64,000 bases of DNA from Pseudomonas rubra (GCF_028656935.1 NZ_JAMDGZ010000025.1:25332-89331), one strand, 5' to 3'. Counted from the first letter of the stretch, positions 50,559 through 59,598 are shown. The notes: generated by a model from the letters alone, not told the origin. Program-made: numbers and translations.

Positions 50559-51863
50559 ATGAGCGCAACCCGCAAAGCCTACCGTGCCGCCATCCTGCAC
50601 AGCATCGCCGACCCTGCCGAGGTGGGCATCGAAGCCTCCTACGAATATTTCGAAGACGGCCTGCTGCTGATCGACAATGGCAAGATCAGCGCCCTGGGCC
50701 ATGCCCACGAGCTGCTGCCGACCCTGGCCGCTGACATTGAAGTCGAGCATCATCAGGACGCCCTGATCACCCCGGGCTTTATCGACACCCATATTCATTT
50801 CCCGCAGACCGGCATGATCGGCTCCTACGGCGAGCAGTTACTGGACTGGCTCAACACCTACACCTTCCCCTGCGAGAAGCAGTTTGCCGACAAGGACCAC
50901 GCCGACAAAGTGGCGAAGATCTTCGTCGAGGAACTGCTGCGCAATGGCACCACCACCGCCCTGGTGTTCGGCAGCGTGCACCCCGAATCGGTCGACGCCT
51001 TCTTCGAAGAAGCCGAGCGCCTGGACCTGCGGATGATTGCCGGCAAGGTGATGATGGACCGCAACGCCCCCGACTACCTGACCGACACCGCCGAATCCGG
51101 CTATATCCAGAGCAAGGCGCTGATCGAGCGCTGGCATGGCAAGGGCCGCCTGCACTACGCGGTGACCCCGCGCTTCGCACCGACCAGCACGCCGGAGCAA
51201 TTGACCCTGGCCGGCCAGTTGTTGAGCGAATACCCCGACCTGTACCTGCACACCCACCTGAGCGAAAACCTCAAGGAGATCGACTGGGTCAAGGACCTGT
51301 TCCCTGAGCGCAAGGGCTACCTGGACGTCTACGACCACTTCAAGCTGCTCGGCCAGCGCTCGGTGTTCGCCCACGGTGTGCACCTGTGCGACGAAGAGTG
51401 CGAGCGCCTGGCCGAAACCGGTTCGGCCGTGGCATTCTGCCCGACCTCCAACCTGTTCCTCGGCAGCGGCCTGTTCAACCTGCCGCAGGCCGAGAAGTTC
51501 AAGGTCAAGGTCGGCCTGGGCACCGATGTCGGCGCCGGCACCAGCTTCTCGCTGCTCAACACCCTCAATGAAGCCTACAAGGTCATGCAGTTGCAGGGTG
51601 CACGCCTGAGCCCGTTCAAGTCACTGTACCTGGCGACCCTGGGCGGTGCCCGGGCGTTGAGCCTGGAGGAGCGTGTCGGCAGCCTGCGCCCGGGCAACGA
51701 TGCCGACTTCCTGGTGCTCGACTACAAGGCCACGGCACTGATGGACTACCGCATCCAGCAGTCGAACAGCATCGACGAGACGCTGTTCGTGCTGATGACC
51801 CTGGGCGATGACCGTACCGTCAAGCAGACCTTCGCCGCCGGCCGCTGCGTGCACCAGCGCTAA
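50559..51863 (+). CDS. guaD: Guanine deaminase
   Basis: A 434-aa amidohydrolase converting guanine to xanthine and ammonia, feeding XdhAB. Metal and substrate motifs are [37 protein letters not shown] and [15 protein letters not shown] 50559 ([11 protein letters not shown]) follows CGAGAG; the frame upstream belongs to xdhC overlap. Its stop overlaps the stop of the aquaporin gene on the other strand by four bases. Confidence 0.96.
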   Translation: MSATRKAYRAAILHSIADPAEVGIEASYEYFEDGLLLIDNGKISALGHAHELLPTLAADIEVEHHQDALITPGFIDTHIHFPQTGMIGSYGEQLLDWLNTYTFPCEKQFADKDHADKVAKIFVEELLRNGTTTALVFGSVHPESVDAFFEEAERLDLRMIAGKVMMDRNAPDYLTDTAESGYIQSKALIERWHGKGRLHYAVTPRFAPTSTPEQLTLAGQLLSEYPDLYLHTHLSENLKEIDWVKDLFPERKGYLDVYDHFKLLGQRSVFAHGVHLCDEECERLAETGSAVAFCPTSNLFLGSGLFNLPQAEKFKVKVGLGTDVGAGTSFSLLNTLNEAYKVMQLQGARLSPFKSLYLATLGGARALSLEERVGSLRPGNDADFLVLDYKATALMDYRIQQSNSIDETLFVLMTLGDDRTVKQTFAAGRCVHQR

Positions 51864-52558
51864 GGCTCGCGGAACAGCCCCTTGTACAAGGCGCCGCCGA
51901 TCACCGCCCCGATCAGCGGCGCCACCCAGAACAGCCACAGCTGCTGCAGCGCCCAGCCACCGACGAAAAGCGCCGGCCCGGTGCTGCGCGCAGGGTTCAC
52001 CGAGGTGTTGGTGACCGGAATCGAAATGAGATGGATCAGGGTCAGGGCCAGGCCGATCGCGATCGGTGCAAAGCCTGCCGGGGCGCGGCTGTCGGTGGCG
52101 CCCATGATGATCAGGATGAACATCGCGGTCATCACCACTTCACTGGCAAAGCCTGCCGCCAGCGAATAGCCTGCGGGGGAGTGCTCGGCATAACCGTTGG
52201 ATGCCAGCCCGGACGCCACGTCGAAGCCTTCCTTGCCACTGGCGATAAAGTAGATCACCGCTGCGGCAATGATCGCCCCGACCACCTGGGCGATGATGTA
52301 GGGCAGCAACTCTTTGGCGGGGAAGCGTCCGCCCACCACCAAACCGACAGAAACGGCCGGATTGAGATGGCAACCAGAGATGTGGCCGATGGCGAATGCC
52401 ATGGTCAGGACCGTCAGGCCGAAAGCCATGGATACCCCGACCAAGCCGATTCCCGCCGGCAACGAGGCCGCCAGTACCGCACTGCCGCAGCCACCCAACA
52501 CCAGCCAGAACGTCCCGATCAGTTCAGCACCCATGCGTTTGCTCAGGGGCATCGACAT
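51860..52558 (-). CDS. aqpZ: Aquaporin Z-type water channel
   Basis: A 232-aa channel with six helices and two half-helices carrying the NPA motifs HLNPAVSVG and [25 protein letters not shown] and the selectivity Arg are as in AqpZ. ATG 52558 is used, with GAGG about 8 bp upstream. It sits convergent to guaD inside the purine region; a link to purine use (for example urea or small amide flux) is not shown, and it may be independent. Confidence 0.93.
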   Translation of the reverse strand: MSMPLSKRMGAELIGTFWLVLGGCGSAVLAASLPAGIGLVGVSMAFGLTVLTMAFAIGHISGCHLNPAVSVGLVVGGRFPAKELLPYIIAQVVGAIIAAAVIYFIASGKEGFDVASGLASNGYAEHSPAGYSLAAGFASEVVMTAMFILIIMGATDSRAPAGFAPIAIGLALTLIHLISIPVTNTSVNPARSTGPALFVGGWALQQLWLFWVAPLIGAVIGGALYKGLFREP

Positions 52559-52682
52559 ATACCTGTCCTCAAGTAGTTGAAGTTCAACGCATAGCGCGCA
52601 AGCCCAACTGCTTGATGAAGGTTTGCGGTGGATCAGGTGAGAATCTAGCAGAGGCTGGATGAACTGCCAGTGGCCGAAAAGC

Positions 52683-52737
52683 ATCGCGGGGCAAGCCCGC
52701 TCCTACAACAATGGTAGGAGCGGGATTGCCCCGCGAT
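52683..52737. repeat. REP pair between aqpZ and the second gntR
   Basis: Arms at 52683-52706 and 52714-52737 (ATCGCGGGGCAAGCCCGCTC plus CTAC type), one mismatch. Confidence 0.9.
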
Positions 52738-52753
52738 GTACTGTAACTGGACC

Positions 52754-53521
52754 TCAGCCCTTGAGCGGCGCAACCCCACCGCGCTTCTTGGTCTGCAGCA
52801 GGTGCGAGAACACAGCATGCAGATCATCCGAAGCACTGTCTTCGTCGAGGTTGAGTTTGCTGTCGATATGGTCCATGTGGTGCATCATCAGGCTGACCGC
52901 CTGGTTGACGTCACGGGCCTCGATGGCATCGATCAGTTGCATGTGTTCGTCGTAAGAGCAATGCGAGCGGTTGCCACTTTCGTACTGGGCAATGATCAGC
53001 GAGGTTTGCGACACCAGACTGCGCTGGAAGCTGATCAAGGGCGCATTGCCCGCAGCCTCGGCCAGTTTCAGGTGGAACTCGCCGGACAGCCGAATGCCGG
53101 CGCCGCGATCGCCACGGGAGAAGCTGTCGCGCTCTTCGCGAACCATCTGGCGCAGTTCGTTGAGTTGCTCGGCGGTGGCGTGCTCGACCGCAAGTTCGGT
53201 GATCGCGCGTTCGACCATGCGCCGCGAGAAGAACACCTGCCGCGCCTCTTCTACCGTCGGGCTGGCCACTACCGCACCGCGGTTGGGCCGCAGCAGCACC
53301 ACGCTTTCGTGGGCCAGGCGCGACAGGGCGCGACGGATAATGGTGCGGCTGACACCAAAGATCTCGCCCAGGGCCTCCTCGCTCAACTTGGTACCCGGCG
53401 CCAGGCGCTGTTCGAGGATGGCCTCGAAAATGTGCGCGTAGACGATATCGTCCTGGGTTCCGCTACGACCGGCCTTGCCGGCACGCACTGGTTTCTTGAG
53501 AGGTTGCAGCTGTTCGTTCAT
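52754..53521 (-). CDS. GntR-family regulator, FCD type, divergent from the purine permease
   Basis: A 255-aa regulator with winged helix (SEEALGEIFGVSRTIIRRALSRLAHESVV) and FCD domain (RMVERAITELAVEHAT ... FHLKLAEAAGNAPL ... YDEHMQLIDAIEARD, whose His residues usually bind a metal). It is divergent from the AzgA-type permease, with TTGTRYACAR palindromes in between, so it is the best candidate regulator of that and the uric-acid genes. ATG 53521 is chosen by the family start; the frame upstream to 53629 is not supported. Confidence 0.9.
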   Translation of the reverse strand: MNEQLQPLKKPVRAGKAGRSGTQDDIVYAHIFEAILEQRLAPGTKLSEEALGEIFGVSRTIIRRALSRLAHESVVLLRPNRGAVVASPTVEEARQVFFSRRMVERAITELAVEHATAEQLNELRQMVREERDSFSRGDRGAGIRLSGEFHLKLAEAAGNAPLISFQRSLVSQTSLIIAQYESGNRSHCSYDEHMQLIDAIEARDVNQAVSLMMHHMDHIDSKLNLDEDSASDDLHAVFSHLLQTKKRGGVAPLKG

Positions 53522-53628
53522 GGGCGCTCGAGCACGGAAATCCACCAGTCGGACCCTGACTGTAATACCAGCCAGTGGGGCGATGGCAAGTCCTGGAAAG
53601 AAAATTAAACGTTTAAGGTATTGGCACA

Positions 53629-53638
53629 TTGTACACAG
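53629..53638. promoter_or_regulatory. Candidate FCD/GntR operator near the second gntR
   Basis: TTGTACACAG, 108 bp upstream of the gntR ATG; one base off the TTGTACACAA form. Confidence 0.45.
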
Positions 53639-53717
53639 CCGCAGGGATTTCTGCAGGGGGCGATGGCCTTTATAGCTGCACGGGCAAATTATCTGGGCAC
53701 AACAAAGAAAACATTAT

Positions 53718-53745
53718 TTGCATTCTTTGTATACAAACGCATAAT
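53718..53745 (+). promoter_or_regulatory. Predicted permease promoter with operator in the spacer
   Basis: TTGCAT (53718-53723), 16-base spacer, CATAAT (53740-53745). The spacer holds the perfect 12-bp palindrome TTTGTATACAAA (53726-53737), a typical FCD/GntR site placed to block RNA polymerase. Confidence 0.55.
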
Positions 53746-53762
53746 CCACCCGTGCAACTTCC

Positions 53763-53776
53763 TGACCCAGAGGTCA
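53763..53776. promoter_or_regulatory. TGACC-N4-GGTCA palindrome upstream of the purine permease
   Basis: TGACCCAGAGGTCA in the context CTTCCTGACCCAGAGGTCA; one base differs from the xdhA copy over the 18-base core. Confidence 0.55.
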
Positions 53777-53880
53777 ATAAAAGGTCCGGTGGCCTGCCAT
53801 CCCATCCGCCTCACAGAGCCCCCCAGTGCGTGCGCAGGACTGGTTCTGGAAAACAAGAAAAGACTTGAGGAGTACACGCT

Positions 53881-55230
53881 GTGGAAAGCCGCAAATCCGA
53901 CGCCCCTACGCTGGATCTTGCCCCACCGCTCGAAACGAGCTGGCTGGAGCGGATTTTCAAACTCAAGCTACACGGCACTACCGTCAAAACCGAAATGATC
54001 GCCGGGTTGACCACCTTTATCACCATGGCCTACATCATCTTCGTCAACCCCAACATCATGGCCGATGCCGGTATCGATCACGGCGCGGCATTCGTTGCCA
54101 CCTGTATCGCAGCGGCTCTTGGCTGCCTGCTGATGGGCCTGTACGCCAACTGGCCAGTTGGCCTGGCGCCGGGCATGGGGCTCAATGCCTTCTTTACCTA
54201 CACCGTGGTCGGGACCATGGGCTACACTTGGGAAGCAGCGCTCGGCGCGGTGTTCGTCTCCGGCGTGTTGTTCATGCTGCTGACCTTGTCGCGGGTGCGC
54301 GAATGGCTGCTCAACAGCATTCCGGTGAGCCTGCGGCATGCCATGGGCGCCGGCGTCGGATTGTTTCTCGGACTGATCGGTCTTAAAACCGCAGGGATTG
54401 TCGTCGACAGCCCGGCAACCCTGATCAAGCTCGGCTCGCTGCACGAACCTGGACCACTGCTGGCGGCCATCTGCTTTCTGATGATCGCGGTGCTCAGCTA
54501 CCACCGGGTGTTCGGTGCGATCCTGATCAGCATCATCAGCGTCACCCTGGCCGGCTGGGGCCTGGGCCTGGTCGAGTACGGCGGCCTGTTCTCGCTACCA
54601 CCGAGCCTGGCGCCAACCTGGATGGCCATGGACGTTGCCGGGGTGTTCAACGTCAGCATGATTGCCGTGGTCTTCGCCTTCCTCTTCGTGCACATGTTCG
54701 ACACTGCCGGCACCCTGATGGGCGTGGCCCAGCGGGCCAACCTGGTGAATGCCGACGGGCGCATCGAGAACCTGTCGCGGGCGCTAAAAGCAGACAGTGC
54801 CTCCAGCGTGTTTGGCGCCGTGGTCGGCGTACCGCCGGTGACCAGCTATGTGGAGAGTGCGGCGGGGGTTGCCGCCGGTGGCCGTACCGGGCTCACCGCC
54901 GTGGTGGTCGGCCTGTTCTTCATTGCCGCGATGTTCTTCGCACCGCTGGCCGGGATGATTCCTGCCTACGCCACGGCCGGCGCGCTGATCTACGTGGCAA
55001 TGTTGATGATGGGCAGCATGGCCCATATCGACTGGGATGAAGCTACCGACAGCATCCCGGCAATCGTCACCGCGATCATGATGCCGCTGACCTTCTCGGT
55101 TGCCGACGGTATCGCCCTGGGCTTTATCACCTACGTGGTGCTCAAGGCCGGGACCGGGCGCTACAAGGAGATCTCGGCCAGCCTGTGGGTGCTGACGGCG
55201 ATCTTTATTGCCAAGTTCGTGTTCTTGTAA
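53881..55230 (+). CDS. Purine permease, AzgA/NCS2 type (hypoxanthine/guanine/adenine)
   Basis: A 449-aa inner-membrane symporter with about 12-14 helices and the AzgA-type signatures MIAGLTTFITMAYIIFVNP, VGLAPGMGLNAFFTYTVV and SYVESAAGVAAGGRTGLTA. It would import purine bases with protons; the exact base is unknown. The start is GTG 53881 with GAGGAG 9-14 bp upstream. Promoter and operators sit in the gap to gntR. A terminator follows. Confidence 0.92.
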   Translation: MESRKSDAPTLDLAPPLETSWLERIFKLKLHGTTVKTEMIAGLTTFITMAYIIFVNPNIMADAGIDHGAAFVATCIAAALGCLLMGLYANWPVGLAPGMGLNAFFTYTVVGTMGYTWEAALGAVFVSGVLFMLLTLSRVREWLLNSIPVSLRHAMGAGVGLFLGLIGLKTAGIVVDSPATLIKLGSLHEPGPLLAAICFLMIAVLSYHRVFGAILISIISVTLAGWGLGLVEYGGLFSLPPSLAPTWMAMDVAGVFNVSMIAVVFAFLFVHMFDTAGTLMGVAQRANLVNADGRIENLSRALKADSASSVFGAVVGVPPVTSYVESAAGVAAGGRTGLTAVVVGLFFIAAMFFAPLAGMIPAYATAGALIYVAMLMMGSMAHIDWDEATDSIPAIVTAIMMPLTFSVADGIALGFITYVVLKAGTGRYKEISASLWVLTAIFIAKFVFL

Positions 55231-55252
55231 CACGGCATACTGGTACAACAGA

Positions 55253-55277
55253 GCCTCACCTTCGGGTGGGGCTTTTT
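55253..55277 (+). terminator. Rho-independent terminator after the purine permease
   Basis: GCCTCACC (55253-55260), TTCG loop, GGTGGGGC (55265-55272), then TTTTTG. Confidence 0.85.
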
Positions 55278-55295
55278 GTTGTTTGTGAAGGCCTC

Positions 55296-55320
55296 ATCGC
55301 GGGGCAAGCCCACTCCCACA
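55296..55320. repeat. Single REP unit
   Basis: ATCGCGGGGCAAGCCCACTC plus CCACA, one base different from the others (CCCA instead of CCCG). It lies between the permease and uraH 3' ends. Confidence 0.8.
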
Positions 55321-55397
55321 GAAGGCAAAAAGCCCAGGCAAAAAAAAGCCCGCAGTGTGAGCGGGCAAGGACCTACGAAGATTCTTCTAGCGACCAA

Positions 55398-55751
55398 CTA
55401 GCTTCCGCGATAGGTCGAGTAACTGTACGGCGAGATCAACAGCGGAACGTGGTAATGATCCTGCTCGGCACTGATGCCAAAACGCAGCACCACCACGTCC
55501 AGGAACGCAGGCTCGGGCAGTTGCACGCCACGGGCACGGTAGTAGTCGCCAGCGCTGAACTGCAACTGGTAGACGCCACTGCGGTAGTCATCGCCTTGCA
55601 ACAGCGGCACGTCGCAACGGCCATCGCTGTTGGTCAGGGTGGTGTTCACCAGCTCCAGTTGCTGGCCTTCGACCCGGTACAGCTCAACCTTGATCGAGCT
55701 GCCGGGGCAGCCATGAGCGGCATCCAGTACATGCGTGGTCAAACGTCCCAT
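55398..55751 (-). CDS. uraH: 5-Hydroxyisourate hydrolase (transthyretin-like)
   Basis: A 117-aa enzyme that hydrolyses 5-hydroxyisourate, the product of urate oxidation, to OHCU. The transthyretin-fold signature MGRLTTHVLDAAHGCPG and the C-terminal active-site sequence YSYSTYRGS are both present; the usual catalytic His (THV) and Arg are visible. It is divergent from puuE with 399 bp between. A TTGTACACAA site lies 108 bp upstream. Confidence 0.96.
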   Translation of the reverse strand: MGRLTTHVLDAAHGCPGSSIKVELYRVEGQQLELVNTTLTNSDGRCDVPLLQGDDYRSGVYQLQFSAGDYYRARGVQLPEPAFLDVVVLRFGISAEQDHYHVPLLISPYSYSTYRGS

Positions 55752-55858
55752 TGCTTGCTCGCCTCTGCTCTATGTGTGGGCAAAAAATACCCGCAGGCCA
55801 GGCTCGGAACGCCCGACAACGTGCGGCTGTCGGACGATTAAGACATTTATCGATAAAA

Positions 55859-55868
55859 TTGTACACAA
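55859..55868. promoter_or_regulatory. FCD/GntR operator candidate upstream of uraH
   Basis: TTGTACACAA within AATTGTACACAATAATT. The complementary strand, ATTGTGTACAATT, is identical over 13 bases to the ccoN copy 2 upstream site. Confidence 0.55.
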
Positions 55869-56064
55869 TAATTCGGTATTCTTTCCGGGCAACCCACTCC
55901 TCCGCCTATAAACAGGCCACCAGTCGCAAAACCCCGCCACTGGCCGACGGGAACGTCATTAGTTGACCGATAAGGCAGGTTTCTTGCAGGGCTTTCTGTC
56001 ACAGCGAACGTGGGTAAAAAGGCAAAGAAAAGCGAAAAAACAGGCTTACAAATCGCAAACAAAG

Positions 56065-56074
56065 TTGTATACAA
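56065..56074. promoter_or_regulatory. FCD/GntR operator candidate upstream of puuE
   Basis: TTGTATACAA, a perfect palindrome, 77 bp before the puuE start. Same core as in the permease promoter at 53727. Confidence 0.6.
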
Positions 56075-56150
56075 TCAATCCATCGTCGTGGCCGATACCC
56101 TTCACGGGTGCCCACGCCCTCCGCATTCACGTACAAGAAGGAAGACTGCA

Positions 56151-57080
56151 GTGAGCGCTGATTACCCTCGCGACCTGATCGGTTACGGCAACACCCCACC
56201 CCATCCGCGCTGGCCGGGGAATGCCCGCATTGCTTTGTCTTTCGTGCTCAATTACGAAGAAGGTGGCGAACGCAACATCCTTCACGGCGATAAAGAGTCC
56301 GAAGCCTTTCTCTCGGAAATGGTCGCCGCCCAGCCACTGCAGGGCGCGCGCAACATGAGCATGGAATCGCTGTACGAATACGGCAGCCGTGCCGGTGTGT
56401 GGCGCCTGCTCAAGCTGTTCAAGGACACCGGCGTACCCTTGACCGTTTTCGCCGTGGCCATGGCCGCCCAGCGCCACCCCGATGTGATCCGCGCCATGGT
56501 TGAAGCCGGCCACGAGATCTGCAGCCACGGCTACCGCTGGATCGATTACCAGAACATGGATGAGGCCCAGGAGCGCGAGCACATGCTCGAAGCCATCCGC
56601 ATCCTCACCGAACTCACCGGCGAGCGTCCGCTGGGCTGGTACACCGGCCGCACCGGGCCGAACACCCGCCGCCTGGTGATGGAAGAAGGTGGTTTCCTCT
56701 ACGACAGCGACACCTACGACGACGACCTGCCCTACTGGGAACACAACAACCCGACCGACAAGCCGCACCTGGTGATCCCCTACACCCTGGACACCAATGA
56801 CATGCGCTTTACCCAGGTGCAGGGTTTCAACTGCGGCGAGCAGTTCTTCCAGTACCTCAAGGACGCCTTCGATGTGCTCTACGAAGAAGGCAGCGATGCG
56901 CCGAAGATGCTTTCGATCGGCCTGCACTGCCGCTTGATCGGCCGCCCGGCGCGCCTGGCGGCGCTCAAGCGCTTCATCGAGTACGCCAAGAGCCATGACC
57001 AGGTCTGGTTCGCCAAGCGCGTGGACATCGCCCGCCACTGGCATGCCACCCACCCTTTCCAAGCCGAGAAAGCCCAATGA
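56151..57080 (+). CDS. puuE: Allantoinase PuuE (polysaccharide-deacetylase-like)
   Basis: A 309-aa metal-independent allantoinase that hydrolyses allantoin to allantoate. NodB-type fold segments ALSFVLNYEEGGERN, EICSHGYRWIDYQNM and GWYTGRTGPNTRRLV are present. GTG 56151 is the chosen start (SADYPRDLIGYGNTPPHPRW), with AAGGAAG upstream; the frame extending to 56010 has no support. It overlaps uraD by four bases (ATGA), so both are cotranslated. Confidence 0.95.
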   Translation: MSADYPRDLIGYGNTPPHPRWPGNARIALSFVLNYEEGGERNILHGDKESEAFLSEMVAAQPLQGARNMSMESLYEYGSRAGVWRLLKLFKDTGVPLTVFAVAMAAQRHPDVIRAMVEAGHEICSHGYRWIDYQNMDEAQEREHMLEAIRILTELTGERPLGWYTGRTGPNTRRLVMEEGGFLYDSDTYDDDLPYWEHNNPTDKPHLVIPYTLDTNDMRFTQVQGFNCGEQFFQYLKDAFDVLYEEGSDAPKMLSIGLHCRLIGRPARLAALKRFIEYAKSHDQVWFAKRVDIARHWHATHPFQAEKAQ

Positions 57081-57592
57081 CCGCATTCAAGACGTTGAAG
57101 CCTTCGACCCTGGATCGCACAGCATTCGTCGAAGCCTTCGCCGACATCTACGAACACTCGCCATGGGTTGCCGAGAAGGCCTACGACCTGGGCCAGTTGC
57201 AGGAGATCGAGCAGATCGAGGCCCTGCATCAGCGTATGAGCGACATACTGCTCAGCGCCGACCACGCCGCTCAACTGGCGCTGATCAACGCGCACCCGGA
57301 CCTCGCCGGCAAGGCCGCGATACAGGGCGAACTGACCGAGTCGAGCACCCACGAACAGGCCGGCGCCGGCATCCACCAGTGCACCGCCGAAGAGTTCACG
57401 CGCTTCACCGAACTCAACGATGCCTACAAAGCGAAGTTCAAGTTCCCGTTCATCATGGCGGTCAAAGGCAGTAACCGGCACCAGATTCTGGCCGCCTTTG
57501 AAAAGCGCATCCACAACTCGGTCGAAGCCGAATTCAAGGAAGCACTGGCGCAGATCAACCTGATCGCCCTGTTCCGCCTGCTTCAGCTTTAA
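57077..57592 (+). CDS. uraD: OHCU decarboxylase
   Basis: A 171-aa enzyme that decarboxylates 2-oxo-4-hydroxy-4-carboxy-5-ureidoimidazoline to S-allantoin. Active-site signatures are FVEAFADIYEHSPWVAEKA and INAHPDLAGKAAIQGELTESS. It starts inside the puuE stop (ATGA overlap), consistent with uraH/uraD/puuE acting in sequence on urate breakdown products. Confidence 0.96.
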   Translation: MTAFKTLKPSTLDRTAFVEAFADIYEHSPWVAEKAYDLGQLQEIEQIEALHQRMSDILLSADHAAQLALINAHPDLAGKAAIQGELTESSTHEQAGAGIHQCTAEEFTRFTELNDAYKAKFKFPFIMAVKGSNRHQILAAFEKRIHNSVEAEFKEALAQINLIALFRLLQL

Positions 57593-57622
57593 GACATCCC
57601 TACAGAACAAAGAGAAAACAGC

Positions 57623-58126
57623 ATGCGCACTTTAGTGATTGAGCCCCTGAGCAAAGAAGCCTTCGCCCCTTTTGGTGACGTGATCGAAACCGACGGCAGC
57701 GACCACTTCATGATCAACAACGGCTCGACCATGCGCTTCCATCGTCTGGCCACGGTCGAAACCGCGCAACCCGACGACAAGGCGATCATCAGCATCTTCC
57801 GCGCCGACGCGCAGGACATGCCCCTGACCGTTCGCATGCTGGAGCGCCATCCGCAGGGCAGCCAGGCTTTCATTCCGCTGCTCGGCAACCCCTTTCTGAT
57901 CGTGGTCGCGCCCGTTGGCGATGCACCTGTATCAGGCCTGGTCCGTGCCTTCATCAGTAATGGAAGGCAGGGCATCAATTACCATCGCGGCGTCTGGCAC
58001 CACCCGGTGCTGACGATCGAAAAGCGGGATGACTTCCTGGTGGTTGATCGCAGTGGCACTGGCAACAACTGCGATGAGCATTTTTTCAATGAGGATGAGC
58101 AGTTGATCCTCGCCCCCCACCAATAA
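57623..58126 (+). CDS. allA: Ureidoglycolate lyase
   Basis: A 167-aa cupin enzyme that splits ureidoglycolate into glyoxylate and urea, the last step of this route. The family signature YHRGVWHHPVLTI and FAPFGDVIETD are present. It lies 30 bp after uraD. No allantoicase gene is visible in the window, so the step from allantoate to ureidoglycolate must be encoded elsewhere. Confidence 0.94.
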   Translation: MRTLVIEPLSKEAFAPFGDVIETDGSDHFMINNGSTMRFHRLATVETAQPDDKAIISIFRADAQDMPLTVRMLERHPQGSQAFIPLLGNPFLIVVAPVGDAPVSGLVRAFISNGRQGINYHRGVWHHPVLTIEKRDDFLVVDRSGTGNNCDEHFFNEDEQLILAPHQ

Positions 58127-58176
58127 GAGAAGACCTGAGCACCCGGCGACAGGGTGCCAGGGTAGAGGTAAAGACT

Positions 58177-59502
58177 GTGGAAGCACATCTGCTGGAATGG
58201 CTGAACCTGAGCGTGCGCTGGGTTCACATGATTACTGGCGTGGCCTGGATTGGCGCGTCGTTCTACTTTGTCTGGCTGGAAAACAACCTCAACCGGGCCA
58301 ACCCGCGCGACGGTCTGTCCGGCGATCTCTGGGCGATTCACGGTGGCGGGATCTACCACCTGGAGAAGTACAAGCTGGCTCCGCCAAAAATGCCGGAGAA
58401 CCTGCACTGGTTCAAATGGGAAGCCTACTTCACCTGGATGTCGGGTATCGCCCTGCTGTGCCTGGTGTTCTACTGGAACCCGACCCTGTACCTGCTGGCC
58501 CCCGGTAGTACCTTGAGCGGTGGTGAAGGCATTGCCATCGGTGTCGGTTCGCTGATCGCCGGCTGGTTTATCTACGACTTCCTCTGTGACTCGCCACTGG
58601 GCAAGCGCCCCGGCCTGCTCGGCCTGGTCCTGTTCGTGCTGGTGATTGCCGCCTGCTACGGTTTCAGCCAGGTGTTCAGCGGCCGTGGTGCGTACCTGCA
58701 CACCGGCGCGATCATCGGCACCATCATGGTCGGTAACGTGTTCCGCATCATCATGCCGGCGCAACGTCAGTTGGTCGCCGCCATTGAAGCCAACCAGACA
58801 CCGGACCCCTTGCTGCCGGCCAAGGGCCTGCTGCGCTCGCGGCACAACAACTACTTCACCCTGCCGGTGCTGTTCATCATGATCAGCAACCACTTCCCGA
58901 GCACCTACGGCAGCCAGTACAACTGGTTGATCCTGGGCGGTATTGCGGTGGCTGCGGTGTTGGTGCGTCACTACTTCAACACCCGTCATGACAGCAACAA
59001 GTACGCCTGGACGCTGCCGGTCGGTGCCTTGTCGATGATCTGCCTGGCATACGTCACTGGCCCCGCGCCGATGCCGCGCGCCCCAGAACAGGCCGCCGCC
59101 AAGATCGAGTACCAGCCGCTGCCGGAAACCGCCCTGGGTGGCAAGACCGCTGCCCAGAAAGCCGCCGAACAGGCCGCAGCCCCGGCCCAGCCTGCCGCCC
59201 CCGCTGCAGCCCCGGCCGAGGCCACTGCCAAGCTCGACGATGCCGGTTTCGACAAGATCCATAGCGTCATCCAGGAGCGTTGCGCGGTGTGCCATTCGGC
59301 CAAACCGACCAGCCCGCTGTTCAGCGCCGCCCCGGCCGGAGTGATGCTCGATACCCCGCAGCAGATCCAGCAACAGGCTGCGCGCATCCAGGCGCAAGCC
59401 GTGGCCACGCAGATCATGCCCCTGGGCAACATCACTCAAATGACCCAGCAGGAACGTGAACTGATCGGCGCCTGGGTCGCCAAAGGAGCGCCAACCAACT
59501 GA
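58177..59502 (+). CDS. puuD: Membrane urate oxidase PuuD with C-terminal cytochrome c domain
   Basis: A 441-aa fusion: about eight membrane helices in the N-terminal 300 residues (VHMITGVAWIGASFYFVWLENN ... GGIYHLEKYKLAPPK), an Ala/Pro-rich linker at about 310-355, and a cytochrome c domain with heme motif ERCAVCHSAKP and axial Met region IMPLGN. The family oxidises urate to 5-hydroxyisourate and passes electrons to the respiratory chain instead of making hydrogen peroxide. The start is GTG 58177 with GAGGT upstream. It lies 50 bp after allA. Confidence 0.93.
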   Translation: MEAHLLEWLNLSVRWVHMITGVAWIGASFYFVWLENNLNRANPRDGLSGDLWAIHGGGIYHLEKYKLAPPKMPENLHWFKWEAYFTWMSGIALLCLVFYWNPTLYLLAPGSTLSGGEGIAIGVGSLIAGWFIYDFLCDSPLGKRPGLLGLVLFVLVIAACYGFSQVFSGRGAYLHTGAIIGTIMVGNVFRIIMPAQRQLVAAIEANQTPDPLLPAKGLLRSRHNNYFTLPVLFIMISNHFPSTYGSQYNWLILGGIAVAAVLVRHYFNTRHDSNKYAWTLPVGALSMICLAYVTGPAPMPRAPEQAAAKIEYQPLPETALGGKTAAQKAAEQAAAPAQPAAPAAAPAEATAKLDDAGFDKIHSVIQERCAVCHSAKPTSPLFSAAPAGVMLDTPQQIQQQAARIQAQAVATQIMPLGNITQMTQQERELIGAWVAKGAPTN

Positions 59503-59509
59503 TCTACCC

Positions 59510-59552
59510 GGCGGCCCGCGAGGGCCGCCTCACAGCGTCTGGCCTGACGCTG
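59510..59552 (+). terminator. Two consecutive hairpins after puuD
   Basis: GGCGGCCC (59510-59517)/GGGCCGCC (59522-59529) and CAGCGTC (59533-59539)/GACGCTG (59546-59552). No T-run follows; they may stabilise mRNA or act with Rho. Confidence 0.45.
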
Positions 59553-59598
59553 CGCTGCACAATGCAAATGAACAATAAAAACAAAACCGAGGTGTTGC

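Larger units (their letters stand above)
53522..53880. other. Control region between gntR (53521) and the purine permease
   Basis: The 359-bp gap has no gene. It contains a TTGTACACAG site (53629), a promoter with TTTGTATACAAA in its spacer (53718-53745) and a TGACC-N4-GGTCA palindrome (53763). Confidence 0.7.
55752..56150. other. Divergent control region of uraH and puuE (399 bp)
   Basis: No gene is supported. Two FCD-type palindromes are present, at 55859-55868 (toward uraH) and 56065-56074 (toward puuE), with AT-rich surroundings around each. Confidence 0.7.
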
